A stretch of 64,000 bases of DNA from an uncultured Ruminococcus sp. (lineage in GTDB: Bacteria > Bacillota > Clostridia > Oscillospirales > Ruminococcaceae). Numbering within the stretch: the stretch's first letter is position 1; each line of letters opens with the position of its first letter. This document shows positions 33,953-42,881 of the stretch, piece by piece. The notes beneath the pieces are model-generated. The model saw only the letters and a program-made list of their open reading frames with translations, had not been told where the DNA came from and did not search any database. Position numbers and translations under genes: made by a program. The DNA lies in contig CAKSMF010000001.1 of the NCBI GenBank assembly GCA_934474025.1, positions 248,001 through 312,000 of the forward strand, in the 5' to 3' direction.

Positions 33953-33966
33953 AGAAAGGATTTTAT

Positions 33967-35172
33967 ATGATAGTTCTCAATGGAAAATACAATTCTGCAA
34001 AAGTTTTCACAGAAGTAATTGAACAGGAGTCTATATCACAGATTATTGAACTCTGCAACCAGAAAGTAAGTGAGGGTTCAAAAATACGCATAATGCCTGA
34101 TGTTCATGCGGGTTCAGGCTGTACAATCGGAACTACAATGACTATTACTGATAAAGTAATTCCTAATCTTGTAGGAGTGGATATCGGCTGTGGTATGGAA
34201 ACAGTCAAAATCAAGGAAAAGCACATTGAACTCCAGCAACTCGATAAACTGATTTACCGTACAATACCCTCGGGATTTGCAATCAGGAAAAAAATTCACA
34301 GATATATAAATAACATCAATCTTGCAGAACTTTATTGTTCTGAACACGTAAATATTGAACGTGCTGAATTGAGTCTCGGAACTTTAGGAGGCGGAAATCA
34401 TTTTATAGAAGTCGATAAAGGTTCTGATGATAGTATTTATATAGTAATACATTCAGGTTCGAGACATCTTGGCGTTGAAACAGCTAAATATTATCAGAAA
34501 CAGGCATACAACAATCTGAATAAAAATTCACAGACCGATATTGACGAACTTGTTTCAAAGCTTAAAGCAGAGGGAAAATCAAAGCAAATTGAATCAGAAA
34601 TAAAAAAACTCAAGAATACTAAAACTACAAATATTCCTAAACATCTTGCATATACCGAAGGTCTGCTCTTTGAACAGTATATTCATGATATGAAAATAGT
34701 ACAGGAATTTGCACGTCTTAATCGTCTTGCAATGATGAACGAAATTATAAAAGGTATGGGACTTCATGTTGTTGAACAGTTTACCACGATTCATAATTAT
34801 ATTGACACTGAAAGCATGATACTACGTAAAGGTGCTATTTCTGCAAAGAAAGGCGAAAGAATATTGATTCCGATGAATATGCGTGACGGTAGTCTTATAT
34901 GTATCGGAAAAGGCAATCCGGACTGGAATTATTCAGCACCTCATGGAGCAGGCAGACTTATGTCACGTTCGCAGGCAAAGAAGAGTTTTACAGTATCGGA
35001 ATACAAAAAACAAATGAAAGGTATTTATACAACTTCTGTTAATTCCGGTACACTCGATGAATGCCCTATGGCTTATAAATCCATGAATGACATTATTGAC
35101 AATATAGCAGAAACGGCAGAGATAACCGAAATTATAAAACCTATTTATAATTTCAAGGCAGGGGAGGAATGA
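33967..35172 (+). CDS. rtcB: RNA-splicing ligase RtcB
   Basis: RtcB joins 2',3'-cyclic phosphate (or 3'-phosphate) and 5'-OH RNA ends using GTP and manganese. The 401-residue protein has the metal ligands in MPDVHAGSGC and GVDIGCGME, LGTLGGGNHFIE, HSGSRHLG, and the guanylylated histidine in SAPHGAGRLMSR. A frame extending upstream would start in the terminator, so the ATG at 33967 with AGAAAGGA is used. No rtcA or RtcR regulator is nearby; the leader is the likely control point. A small basic gene follows after 3 nt. Confidence 0.95.
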   Translation: MIVLNGKYNSAKVFTEVIEQESISQIIELCNQKVSEGSKIRIMPDVHAGSGCTIGTTMTITDKVIPNLVGVDIGCGMETVKIKEKHIELQQLDKLIYRTIPSGFAIRKKIHRYINNINLAELYCSEHVNIERAELSLGTLGGGNHFIEVDKGSDDSIYIVIHSGSRHLGVETAKYYQKQAYNNLNKNSQTDIDELVSKLKAEGKSKQIESEIKKLKNTKTTNIPKHLAYTEGLLFEQYIHDMKIVQEFARLNRLAMMNEIIKGMGLHVVEQFTTIHNYIDTESMILRKGAISAKKGERILIPMNMRDGSLICIGKGNPDWNYSAPHGAGRLMSRSQAKKSFTVSEYKKQMKGIYTTSVNSGTLDECPMAYKSMNDIIDNIAETAEITEIIKPIYNFKAGEE

Positions 35173-35175
35173 TTT

Positions 35176-35334
35176 ATGAATTTTGTACCTTATGAAAAAC
35201 TCAGCAAAAAAGAAAAACGCAGAATTGATAATCTTAAACGCCGTGACTGGTCAGGACTCAATCCGGTTACAAGAGTGGCAGAAGAAAATAAAAAGTATTC
35301 ACGCAAAGAAAAACACCCCACGAAATATATATAA
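35176..35334 (+). CDS. Small basic protein downstream of rtcB (52 aa)
   Basis: The frame begins 3 nt after the rtcB stop behind GGGGAGGAATGATTT and encodes 52 residues, starting MNFVPYEKLSKKEKRRI and ending KEKHPTKYI. It is strongly basic (about one third Lys/Arg) with a central DWSGLNPVTRV. An RNA-binding accessory role is possible but only inferred from charge and position. A terminator follows 9 nt later. Confidence 0.75.
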   Translation: MNFVPYEKLSKKEKRRIDNLKRRDWSGLNPVTRVAEENKKYSRKEKHPTKYI

Positions 35335-35343
35335 AATAATTGT

Positions 35344-35371
35344 GCACGTTCTTTTTGAGCGTGCTTTTTTT
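35344..35371 (+). terminator. Terminator of the rtcB operon
   Basis: GCACG and CGTGC form a stem followed by TTTTTTT. Confidence 0.8.
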
Positions 35372-35463
35372 GCAATATCTGACAAAAAAATACATTAAAT
35401 TATACTTAAAATCCCTCAAAATGCAGAAAAAACTAAATTAACAATAAAAAAACGCAAATATTA

Positions 35464-35492
35464 TTGAAATATTTTTTACAATATGCTATAAT
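35464..35492 (+). promoter_or_regulatory. Promoter of the transporter/kinase pair
   Basis: TTGAAA and TATAAT with an extended TG are 17 nt apart. Confidence 0.8.
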
Positions 35493-35539
35493 TCCAAAGG
35501 TGCAAAAATAATAATTTTATATAGGAGGTTAAAACTTTT

Positions 35540-36892
35540 ATGTTAACAGCACAAATTTTTGCCGTTGTAATATTCGTAGCAATGTTTATACTGATTGTTA
35601 TGGATAAGATTGAACGGCATTATGTAACTCTTGGTAGCGGAATACTGACACTTATAGTAGTTTTCGGTGTCTGTATGAGAAATGGTAAAGCTATCTGGAA
35701 TACCCTTGCTTTAAAAAATTTTGCAACTAAGGATTTTTGGTATCAGGTGACCGAAAGCGAAAGCAAAGGTATTAACTGGGCAACTATTATTTTCATTGCC
35801 GGAATGATGGTAATGGTTGAAGGCATGGCTAAAGCAGGATTTTTCCGCTGGCTTTGTATGAAAATAGCTTTTCTTGTAAAATGTAAAACAATTCCGGTAT
35901 TTATAACATTTATGATAATGTCTGCTGTATTGTCTATGTTTATTGATAGTATAACGGTTATTATGTTTCTTGCAGCAGTAACTATTGAACTTTCGCAGTT
36001 GCTTAAATTCAATCCTGTACCGATGATTCTTTCGGAAATTTTCTGTGCGAATTTAGGCGGTTCAGCAACTATGTGCGGTGACCCTCCGAATATTATAGTC
36101 GGAACTTCTTTAGGATACTCATTCGGTGATTTCCTTACAAATACAGGTCTTGTTGCAGGAATTTCCCTTATAGTGTCAATAATATTTTTCTACATAGTTT
36201 TCAAAAAAGAACTTGTTACAGACAGTGACAAGGAAATAGATATGTCAAAATTTCCAAAGCCAAGCGAAGCTATTACAAGTAAGCGTGATTTCATAGTAAG
36301 TACTGTAATTTTTGGTTGTGCTGTTGTTCTTCTTGTAACTCATTCTATGACTCATCTTACAGTTGCAACAATAGGATTGTTTATAGCTCTTATAACTATT
36401 ATAGCGTTTGCAAAAGATGCTGTTGAACTTCTTAAAAAAGTTGATTATAAAACGCTTTTATTCTTTATAGGATTGTTTATTGTAGTGGGTGGACTTGAAG
36501 AAACTGGTATACTTGAAATCATTGCTGACTTTATTGAAAAAATCAGTGGTGGCGATGCTAAACTTATGATAGTAATAATTCTTTGGGTATCGGCATTTGC
36601 AAGTGCATTTGTAGACAATATACCGTTTGCTGCTACAATGGTTCCGGTTATTCAGAGCCTTGCTCAGACTTCCGGAGTAGCTCTCCCTACACTTGCATGG
36701 ACGCTTTCAATCGGTACTGACATAGGAGGAAGTGCAACTCCTATAGGTGCATCTGCAAACGTTGTAGGTACATCTGTTGCTGCTAAAAACGGTTATCCTA
36801 TTGGTTGGGGAAAATATTGCAAAAAGCTTGCACCGGCTACTATTATAGTACTTGCAATTTCAACCGTATATCTTTTTGTCAGATACTTATAA
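35540..36892 (+). CDS. ArsB/NhaD (ion transporter superfamily) permease
   Basis: This 450-residue inner-membrane protein has about 11 to 12 hydrophobic segments and the two conserved re-entrant motifs of the IT superfamily: GGSATMCGDPPNIIVGTSLG near residue 173 and GTDIGGSATPIGASANVVG near 392. Family members move anions, arsenite or sodium by antiport. The substrate here is unknown. AGGAGG lies upstream. It probably forms an operon with the cytidylate-kinase-like gene 16 nt downstream. Confidence 0.88.
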   Translation: MLTAQIFAVVIFVAMFILIVMDKIERHYVTLGSGILTLIVVFGVCMRNGKAIWNTLALKNFATKDFWYQVTESESKGINWATIIFIAGMMVMVEGMAKAGFFRWLCMKIAFLVKCKTIPVFITFMIMSAVLSMFIDSITVIMFLAAVTIELSQLLKFNPVPMILSEIFCANLGGSATMCGDPPNIIVGTSLGYSFGDFLTNTGLVAGISLIVSIIFFYIVFKKELVTDSDKEIDMSKFPKPSEAITSKRDFIVSTVIFGCAVVLLVTHSMTHLTVATIGLFIALITIIAFAKDAVELLKKVDYKTLLFFIGLFIVVGGLEETGILEIIADFIEKISGGDAKLMIVIILWVSAFASAFVDNIPFAATMVPVIQSLAQTSGVALPTLAWTLSIGTDIGGSATPIGASANVVGTSVAAKNGYPIGWGKYCKKLAPATIIVLAISTVYLFVRYL

Positions 36893-36908
36893 TATCAGGA
36901 GGTACTTT

Positions 36909-37502
36909 ATGGGACAGATTATTATTTCAGTCGGCAGAGAGTTCGGAAGCGGAGGTCGTGTTATTGCTGAAACACTTGCAAAAAGATTCAATATTCCGAT
37001 ATATGACCGACATCTTATTACAGAAATTGCCGAAAAAACAGGGCTTACTCCTGAACAAATCGAAAAGTATAACGAAAATCCTAAGAAAAAGATTATTTCA
37101 AGACGTGTAAGAGGTTACAGTAATTCCATAGAGGATAATGTAGCAGAAATGCAGTTTAATTTTCTTAAAGAAAAGTCCGAAAGCGGAGAATCCTTTGTAG
37201 TGGTCGGAAGATGTTCTGAAACTAAACTTAAAGGAAATCCGGCATTGATTTCTTTTTTTGTACTTGCTGATACAGATGCTAAAATAAAGCGTATCATGGA
37301 AGTTTATGAGTTATCGAAAGATGAAGCTATAGAATTTATTCGTAAAAAGGACAAGAAAAGAAAACGTTATCACAACTATCATTGTTCAGGACACTGGGGA
37401 GATTCAAGACTTTATGATTTGTGTATAAACAGCACTCGTCTTGGCATTGAAAAAACTGTTGATTATCTTGAATCCTATATCAAAGAAAGAGCAGGAATAT
37501 AA
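36909..37502 (+). CDS. Cytidylate kinase-like family protein
   Basis: The 197-residue protein begins GQIIISVGREFGSGGRVIAE, a P-loop variant (GREFGSGG) of the cytidylate-kinase-like family, with DRHLITEIAEKTGL and the lid-like KDKKRKRYHNYHCSGHWGD. It is a predicted nucleotide kinase, but relatives are not the housekeeping Cmk and the substrate is unknown. CAGGAGG precedes the ATG. The upstream frame extension overlaps the transporter and is not used. Confidence 0.85.
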   Translation: MGQIIISVGREFGSGGRVIAETLAKRFNIPIYDRHLITEIAEKTGLTPEQIEKYNENPKKKIISRRVRGYSNSIEDNVAEMQFNFLKEKSESGESFVVVGRCSETKLKGNPALISFFVLADTDAKIKRIMEVYELSKDEAIEFIRKKDKKRKRYHNYHCSGHWGDSRLYDLCINSTRLGIEKTVDYLESYIKERAGI

Positions 37503-37508
37503 TAAAAA

Positions 37509-37538
37509 ATCGGGTACATATAGCGTACCCGATTTTTT
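37509..37538. terminator. Bidirectional terminator
   Basis: ATCGGGTAC and GTACCCGAT form a 9-bp stem flanked by A-run and T-run, serving the converging units. Confidence 0.88.
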
Positions 37539-37543
37539 ATGTA

Positions 37544-38743
37544 TTAAAGACTGTTAACAACGTAAATCATATTACCGCCGTTTCTCTTGGCATTATGCAT
37601 AACGTTATCCATTTTAAGAAGAAGTGAACTTACATTCAGGCAGTCATTAGGAAGATAATGATAAATGCTTCCTGAAGCTGTACACTGTACTGTAATGCTT
37701 TCTATAGTAATAGGAGTTGATAAAGTAGCACGTATTTTATCAGCAATTCTTTGAGCCTGACTATCCGGAATATCATCATTGAATACAAAGCAGAATTCAT
37801 TACTTGTGATATTATAGATTGTTGCTGAATCGCTGAATTCTTCTGTAAGCATTTCACCGATAGCTGAAAGGTATTCGTCACCGAATTCATAACCATATGT
37901 ATCGTTTATTATACGGAAATTATCAATATCAAATACACCAATATTAAACTGGTCTGTTTCAAGTCTTCCTGCGAGGTCATCTTCGAGTGAGTAACGGTTT
38001 TTCATACCGGTAAGAATATTTGTAAGAGCGATATCCTGCATTTTCTTATTGGAACTCTGAATTTTACGACCAGCGGTTTCAATCTGACGTTCTTGCATTT
38101 CCATTTTTAACATATTACGTTTTGTTGATTTTTCAACTCTGCGTATCAATAATTCACTTACAATAAGTACAGCCAACATAAATAAGAAACCAATACCAAA
38201 CCATAAAGAGTTACGTGACTCAAGTGCCTCTGCATTGTCTTTATCGATTTCAAGAGTAGCCATTACCATTTCAACGGCAGCGTTTTGTGTCGGGTGAATT
38301 TCCTGAAGATATATACTTTGAAGTTGGTCATATGAGATATTTGCAAAAGAATGTTCAAGACTAAGAAGTTTGTTATCATATGATTCAATAAGCATTTTTG
38401 CATAATTATATCTTCTTGTTTCGAGTTCTGAATGTTCACCGGCTTCATATTCTTTCATAAGATTTCTTATATTGTCGAAAGAGTTATGAATATTTGTTAC
38501 ATTAGACATGCTGTCGTCCATACCCGAAACAATCATAAGAACTTCACGGTTTACGGTAAGTAATTCTTCACTTATAGTAGCCATATACTGATATGAGTTC
38601 ATATTACGGAAATAAACGTGTCTGCCGTTATAGAAGATGAACATACTGTTTATGAAGTTAAGGGTCATGATAACCAAAATCGTTATATAAGCAACGATAA
38701 AGTTACGTTGTGTTTTTGAACCTTTGTAAACGTTAGTAGCCAT
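37544..38743 (-). CDS. Membrane sensor with degenerate GGDEF domain
   Basis: The 399-residue protein has a transmembrane helix at residues about 15-37, a helical extracytoplasmic region of about 140 residues, a second helix (GIGFLFMLAVLIVSELLI) near 175-193, a coiled coil, and a C-terminal GGDEF-like domain. The signature is SNEF instead of GGDEF (TSNEFCFVF), while FDIDNFRIINDTYG is kept. Catalysis is therefore doubtful, and it may bind GTP or act as a receptor. The gene lies 15 nt downstream of a binding lipoprotein, suggesting a sensor pair. Confidence 0.85.
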   Translation of the reverse strand: MATNVYKGSKTQRNFIVAYITILVIMTLNFINSMFIFYNGRHVYFRNMNSYQYMATISEELLTVNREVLMIVSGMDDSMSNVTNIHNSFDNIRNLMKEYEAGEHSELETRRYNYAKMLIESYDNKLLSLEHSFANISYDQLQSIYLQEIHPTQNAAVEMVMATLEIDKDNAEALESRNSLWFGIGFLFMLAVLIVSELLIRRVEKSTKRNMLKMEMQERQIETAGRKIQSSNKKMQDIALTNILTGMKNRYSLEDDLAGRLETDQFNIGVFDIDNFRIINDTYGYEFGDEYLSAIGEMLTEEFSDSATIYNITSNEFCFVFNDDIPDSQAQRIADKIRATLSTPITIESITVQCTASGSIYHYLPNDCLNVSSLLLKMDNVMHNAKRNGGNMIYVVNSL

Positions 38744-38758
38744 TATTAAAGTCCTCCA

Positions 38759-39808
38759 TTAATTTTCCATAGGATTCATGATAATCTGAATATCGCTGTC
38801 ATTTACATTATCTTTTGTAACAAGTGTAGCACCTGTATCAATATAAGCAGCAATAGACTGACCATTTATAAGGTCACGAGCATATCTTACACCAAGATAT
38901 CCGATATTGTACGGATTCTGAAGTATGAAACCATCAAGAACATCATTTTTAAGGTATTCATCAGAACTTTTTGAGCCGTCTCTGCTTTGGAAAGAGTCAA
39001 ATCCAAGAATATCAACGGAATCTGCTAATCCAAGTTCATCGACAGCCATGCAAGCACCAACAGTTGTGGTCTGACTTGTAGTGAATATAACTTTTATTTC
39101 CGGCTTGTCATTTAATGTCTGAATTATTGCATCTCTGGATTTCTGAACATCACTTTGACCGTCTACAACGGCAGAAATTTTTAAAGGTTCATTTTTTTCT
39201 GTTACTACTTCTTCATCGTCTTCATTTTTATTAACTTCGGTTAGCACTTCCTGATTGTATTGTTGAATCTGAGATTTAAAACCATCAGCTCTTGCAATAG
39301 CATTAGTAGAGTCCATAGATTGCATAAGTATGCATATTTCGCCTTCGCCATTCATAATTTCGTAAGCTTTTCTTGCAGAGATAGCACCGGCATATTCGTT
39401 ATTTGTACTTATACATGAAGAACGAACATCTTCTCTCATATCAGAATCTACGGTTAATACTTTTATACCATTATTCTGAGCTGTTGTGAGTGCATCAGCG
39501 AGTTCGTCATCATCAGCTGAAGGAACAATTATAATAGCATCAGCTTTTTTTGAAATGGCATCATTAACCATTTTTACCTGTGCTTTTACATCTTCGTCTT
39601 TAGGGGCATTAATAGTTAATTTAATGTTCATTTCTTCTCCGGCATGTTTAGCACCGAGTGTAGGAATTTCCCAGAATTGACCTTGATTTTTGAATATTAT
39701 TGCAACATATGATGGGTCTTTATTGTCACAACCAGTGGAAAAAATAAATGATGATGCCAATGCTCCAAGTGTCAAAATACTCAAAAACTTTCTTTTATTT
39801 TTTTTCAT
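38759..39808 (-). CDS. Sugar-binding lipoprotein (periplasmic-binding protein type 1)
   Basis: The 349-residue protein has a lipoprotein signal with lipobox STGC at residues 24-27 and a type-1 periplasmic-binding fold: GQFWEIPTLGAKHAGEEM, KKADAIIIVPSADDDEL, GIKVLTVDSDM, and a C-terminal NPYNIGYLGVRYARDLING. It resembles ribose/galactose-type binding proteins. No ABC permease or ATPase gene is adjacent; instead a membrane degenerate-GGDEF protein follows. It may therefore signal rather than feed a transporter (inference). Its ligand is unknown. Confidence 0.88.
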   Translation of the reverse strand: MKKNKRKFLSILTLGALASSFIFSTGCDNKDPSYVAIIFKNQGQFWEIPTLGAKHAGEEMNIKLTINAPKDEDVKAQVKMVNDAISKKADAIIIVPSADDDELADALTTAQNNGIKVLTVDSDMREDVRSSCISTNNEYAGAISARKAYEIMNGEGEICILMQSMDSTNAIARADGFKSQIQQYNQEVLTEVNKNEDDEEVVTEKNEPLKISAVVDGQSDVQKSRDAIIQTLNDKPEIKVIFTTSQTTTVGACMAVDELGLADSVDILGFDSFQSRDGSKSSDEYLKNDVLDGFILQNPYNIGYLGVRYARDLINGQSIAAYIDTGATLVTKDNVNDSDIQIIMNPMEN

Positions 39809-39885
39809 TTTAGGTATAGCCCTCCTTAAAAAATATATTCTCTAAAAGTATCAGAGATTATCCCGATATTAATTACCCACAATAA

Positions 39886-39914
39886 TTATAGCACATACCT
39901 GAAAGGATTTCAAG
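39886..39914 (-). promoter_or_regulatory. Promoter of the lipoprotein/GGDEF pair
   Basis: On the minus strand TTGAAA and TATAAT are separated by 17 nt. Confidence 0.8.
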
Positions 39915-40085
39915 AGAATTTTTACTAAAATTTTAATAAAATATTATGTGAATTTGCATAATGATTAAGTTGTAGAAAAACACAAAAATATTATATAAAT
40001 TTACTTGTTTTTGATGATATGCATATACTTTTAGTTATATTTTTGTAAGAAATATCAAAATTATGTTTAAAATCTCTGCTAACTC
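39915..40085. other. AT-rich gap between divergent promoters
   Basis: Within the 405-nt gap between divergent genes I see only the two promoters described and AT-rich DNA; no gene, repeat element or clear operator is visible. Confidence 0.5.
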
Positions 40086-40114
40086 TTGACTTTTTTTCAG
40101 ATACGTGATATACT
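40086..40114 (+). promoter_or_regulatory. Promoter of the phospho-signalling operon
   Basis: TTGACT and TATACT with an extended TG are 17 nt apart, about 100 nt before the first ATG. Confidence 0.8.
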
Positions 40115-40213
40115 TCAATAATAGACAATAAGTATTTATAATGGTATTATTGCGTATTAAATTAAAATATAAAGCAATAAATTGTGTCACGATAAAATTA
40201 GGAGGATTGAATT

Positions 40214-41287
40214 ATGCTCTGTGAGAGATGTCGAAATGAACTCAGCCCCACTGCCGAAGTATGTCCGAAATGCGGAACACCCGTTTCACATAATGTGGCA
40301 GGATTTGAAAACACTATTGAAATAAAACGTGCACTGAAAGCAATGACAAATGAACACGGACAGGACGTTATAAAAGATACAAATAAATTTGTCTCACTTT
40401 TAAGGGACTATATTCCCGAATATGAAAAGGAATGCCGTTTGCTCAGAAATATGCTTCAGAATGGCGTTCTTGCAAATATGCTCCATGAAAATGAACAGCA
40501 GAGTATAGCTATAATGAAAGCAAGAGAATTTATGACATCAGAAATGTTTCTTTCTGAAAATGCTGCTGAATTTGTACTTGTATGCTTTACATATATGCTT
40601 GGGTGGGAATATAATTCTAAAATGATTGAACTTCCTAAATCTCAACAGTTAGTAATAAAAGATCCAATTGAAGAAAAAGCTCCGGCAACCAAAAAACCTC
40701 CTATGCCTTTTGATGTTGGAATGAAAGTATTCAGACCAGCAGATGCAGCTAAATTTCGTCTTAAAGGTACTGTAAAAATTCCTGAAGGTTACACTAAACT
40801 TGACAGTTTTGCATTTGACGGTTTCGGCTTTATGAAAACTGTTGAACTTCCGTCATCTCTTATAACAATAGGTGAATACGCATTTTCAGAATGCAAACGA
40901 CTTAAAAGCGTTGAAATTCCGGAAACTGTACAGGTAATTAAACAAGGTGCTTTCAGTCAGTGCGGAAAACTTACTGTTGTAAGACTTCCGGACGGCGTTT
41001 TTGAAATAGAAGACAATACATTTTCGTTCTGCCATAGTCTTGAAATAATAGATATTCCCGAAAGCGTAAGCAGTATCGGCAGAGAGGCTTTTTCTGGTTG
41101 TGAAAAACTCCGTAAGCTTTTCCTTTCAGAAAACATCAAATTTATAGATGACGGAGCATTTTCTTATTGTACATCACTTGTTATAAAGTGCTACGAAAAT
41201 TCATATGTTCACCGTTATTGTATGGCAAATGGCATGAATGTTGAAACAGTTGCAAAGGGTACACCTTTCAGCAGAATAAATTCATAA
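40214..41287 (+). CDS. Zinc-ribbon and BspA-type leucine-rich-repeat protein
   Basis: The 357-residue protein starts with a zinc ribbon (MLCERCRNELSPTAEVCPKC), followed by a helical domain (about 35-140), a proline-rich linker, and five to six BspA/LRR_5 repeats of the SIGEYAFSECKRLKSVEIP type (about 195-330). BspA repeats are usually on surface proteins, but this one has no signal peptide, so it is cytoplasmic and may be a scaffold. It is the first gene of an operon with a kinase, vWA, PP2C and GGDEF protein. Confidence 0.85.
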   Translation: MLCERCRNELSPTAEVCPKCGTPVSHNVAGFENTIEIKRALKAMTNEHGQDVIKDTNKFVSLLRDYIPEYEKECRLLRNMLQNGVLANMLHENEQQSIAIMKAREFMTSEMFLSENAAEFVLVCFTYMLGWEYNSKMIELPKSQQLVIKDPIEEKAPATKKPPMPFDVGMKVFRPADAAKFRLKGTVKIPEGYTKLDSFAFDGFGFMKTVELPSSLITIGEYAFSECKRLKSVEIPETVQVIKQGAFSQCGKLTVVRLPDGVFEIEDNTFSFCHSLEIIDIPESVSSIGREAFSGCEKLRKLFLSENIKFIDDGAFSYCTSLVIKCYENSYVHRYCMANGMNVETVAKGTPFSRINS

Positions 41288-41316
41288 CAATAAACTCAGG
41301 AAAGGACTGAATTATA

Positions 41317-42660
41317 TTGATAGAACTTAAAATAGGCGAAAAAGTAGAAATGGAATACGGCGGTTATGCTGTAGTTAAAAAAATCCTTGGCAGTGGTGGT
41401 CAGGGTATTGTATATCTCGTTGACTTTAATGGCGTTGAATATGCTCTTAAATGGTATGACGTTGATAAAATAAAAAATGCCAGAGCGTTTCGTAAAAATA
41501 TTGAAAACAATATCAAAGACGGTGCTCCGAGTGATAAATTTCTTTGGCCTAAGTATCTTACAAAAGAAAACAGCAACGGAACTTTTGGCTATATAATGGC
41601 ACTTCGTCCAAAGGGTTATGATTCATTTGTTGATATTCTCAATACATACAGATTGGATATTGATGAACTTACAGGTCGTGCAAACAAAGTATCCGTACAG
41701 TTTTCAAGCCTTTATGCAATGGTTACAGCCGTAATTAATATTGTAAATGCTTTCCGACAGCTTCACCGTGCAGGAAAAAGTTATCAGGATTTGAATGACG
41801 GTGGTTTCTTTATTAATGTAAATACCGGTGATATTCTTGTTTGTGACTGCGATAATATCGCTCCGGACGGCAGTAACTTTGGTATAGGCGGAAAACCTGG
41901 TTATATGGCTCCTGAAGTCGTAAGAGGTGTTGCAAAACCAACTGTTCAGACTGATAAATATTCATTGGCAGTTGTACTTTTCAAACTTCTTTTCAGAGGC
42001 GACCCAATGGAAGGCGAAAAGGTTGTTAAAGATGTTTGCCTTACAGAAACTTCTGAACTTAAACATTACGGACAGCAGGCAGTTTTTGTATATGACCCTA
42101 ATGACAATTCTAATCGTCCGGTACGTGGCATTCATGATAATGTAATTAAATTCTGGAGAATTTATCCGGCTTATGTACGTGAAGCATTTATAAAATCCTT
42201 TACAATTGGTATAAAAGAACCTAACAGACGTATTATTGAAAATGAATGGCAGAAATTATTTATACGTCTCCGTTCAGAAATCATCGTTTGCACTTGTGGA
42301 AGAACTAACTTTACATCAATGTTTGAAAATGTTGATGAATCAACTTATAGATGTCCAAAGTGTGGTGCGGAGTTTGTAAGCCTTGCTTTCAGTAATCGTG
42401 ATTATCGTATGCCTTTGTATGTGGGAAGTAAATTTTATGAATGTGAAATTGACCCACGTTCTGACGATTTCCAGAAAGTTGTCGGCGAACTCGTTGAAAA
42501 TAAACTTAAACCCGGTATGCTCGGAATTAAAAACAGTTCCGGCAAAACTTGGCGTGTAAAAATGCCTGATGGTGTTTTTTATGATATAGCTTCTGGAAAG
42601 GGCTTTCCTCTTTGGAAAGGTCTTGAAATTGATTTCGGTGATGTAAACGCACATATTTAA
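41317..42660 (+). CDS. Protein kinase-like protein with C-terminal zinc ribbon
   Basis: The 447-residue protein has a glycine-rich loop GSGGQGIVYLV near residue 26, the ATP lysine in YALKWY, a catalytic loop KSYQDLNDGGFFINV, a DFG-like VCDCDNIAPD, and PGYMAPEVV. The HRD is replaced by YQD, as in TerY-P-type kinases. Near residue 328 is a zinc ribbon (CTCGR...CPKCG), then a beta-rich tail of about 100 residues. The start is a TTG with AAAGGA 10 nt upstream; an ATG lies 33 nt later. It likely phosphorylates partners encoded nearby. Confidence 0.82.
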   Translation: MIELKIGEKVEMEYGGYAVVKKILGSGGQGIVYLVDFNGVEYALKWYDVDKIKNARAFRKNIENNIKDGAPSDKFLWPKYLTKENSNGTFGYIMALRPKGYDSFVDILNTYRLDIDELTGRANKVSVQFSSLYAMVTAVINIVNAFRQLHRAGKSYQDLNDGGFFINVNTGDILVCDCDNIAPDGSNFGIGGKPGYMAPEVVRGVAKPTVQTDKYSLAVVLFKLLFRGDPMEGEKVVKDVCLTETSELKHYGQQAVFVYDPNDNSNRPVRGIHDNVIKFWRIYPAYVREAFIKSFTIGIKEPNRRIIENEWQKLFIRLRSEIIVCTCGRTNFTSMFENVDESTYRCPKCGAEFVSLAFSNRDYRMPLYVGSKFYECEIDPRSDDFQKVVGELVENKLKPGMLGIKNSSGKTWRVKMPDGVFYDIASGKGFPLWKGLEIDFGDVNAHI

Positions 42661-42700
42661 CAAGTATCAATAAGTGGCAGGTTAAATTGCATAATACACT

Positions 42701-42817
42701 AAACGGCAGTAGGGTGGAGATGAATTTGTATCACTTTCTGTCATGAAATCAATGTACAAAAGCCGTTATTTGTAAATGAGTGTCATACTCTAAGCATTAT
42801 CGGCTTTGTATTGAAAG
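42701..42817 (+). repeat. Interspersed element, copy 6 (vWA leader)
   Basis: AAACGGCAGT.GGGTGGAGA, then CACTTTCTGTCATGAAATCAATGTAC, matches the 192-bp copies and the pyk copy. AACGGC/GCCGTT forms a 6-bp stem. The end is the diverged GTATTGAAAG. Confidence 0.7.
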
Positions 42818-42881
42818 AAATATGGTTATCGCTGTCTTTACTTGGCGGTATATAATGGATAAGAAAGGGAGTATGTAAACT

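Noticed and set aside
33916..33966. Upstream-extended start of RtcB
   Set aside because: The extension would be encoded inside the terminator stem and adds residues not in the family; the ATG at 33967 has the ribosome site.
36805..37110. A 101-codon frame across the transporter end and kinase-like start
   Set aside because: It overlaps two well-supported genes in another frame and has no homology-like motif.
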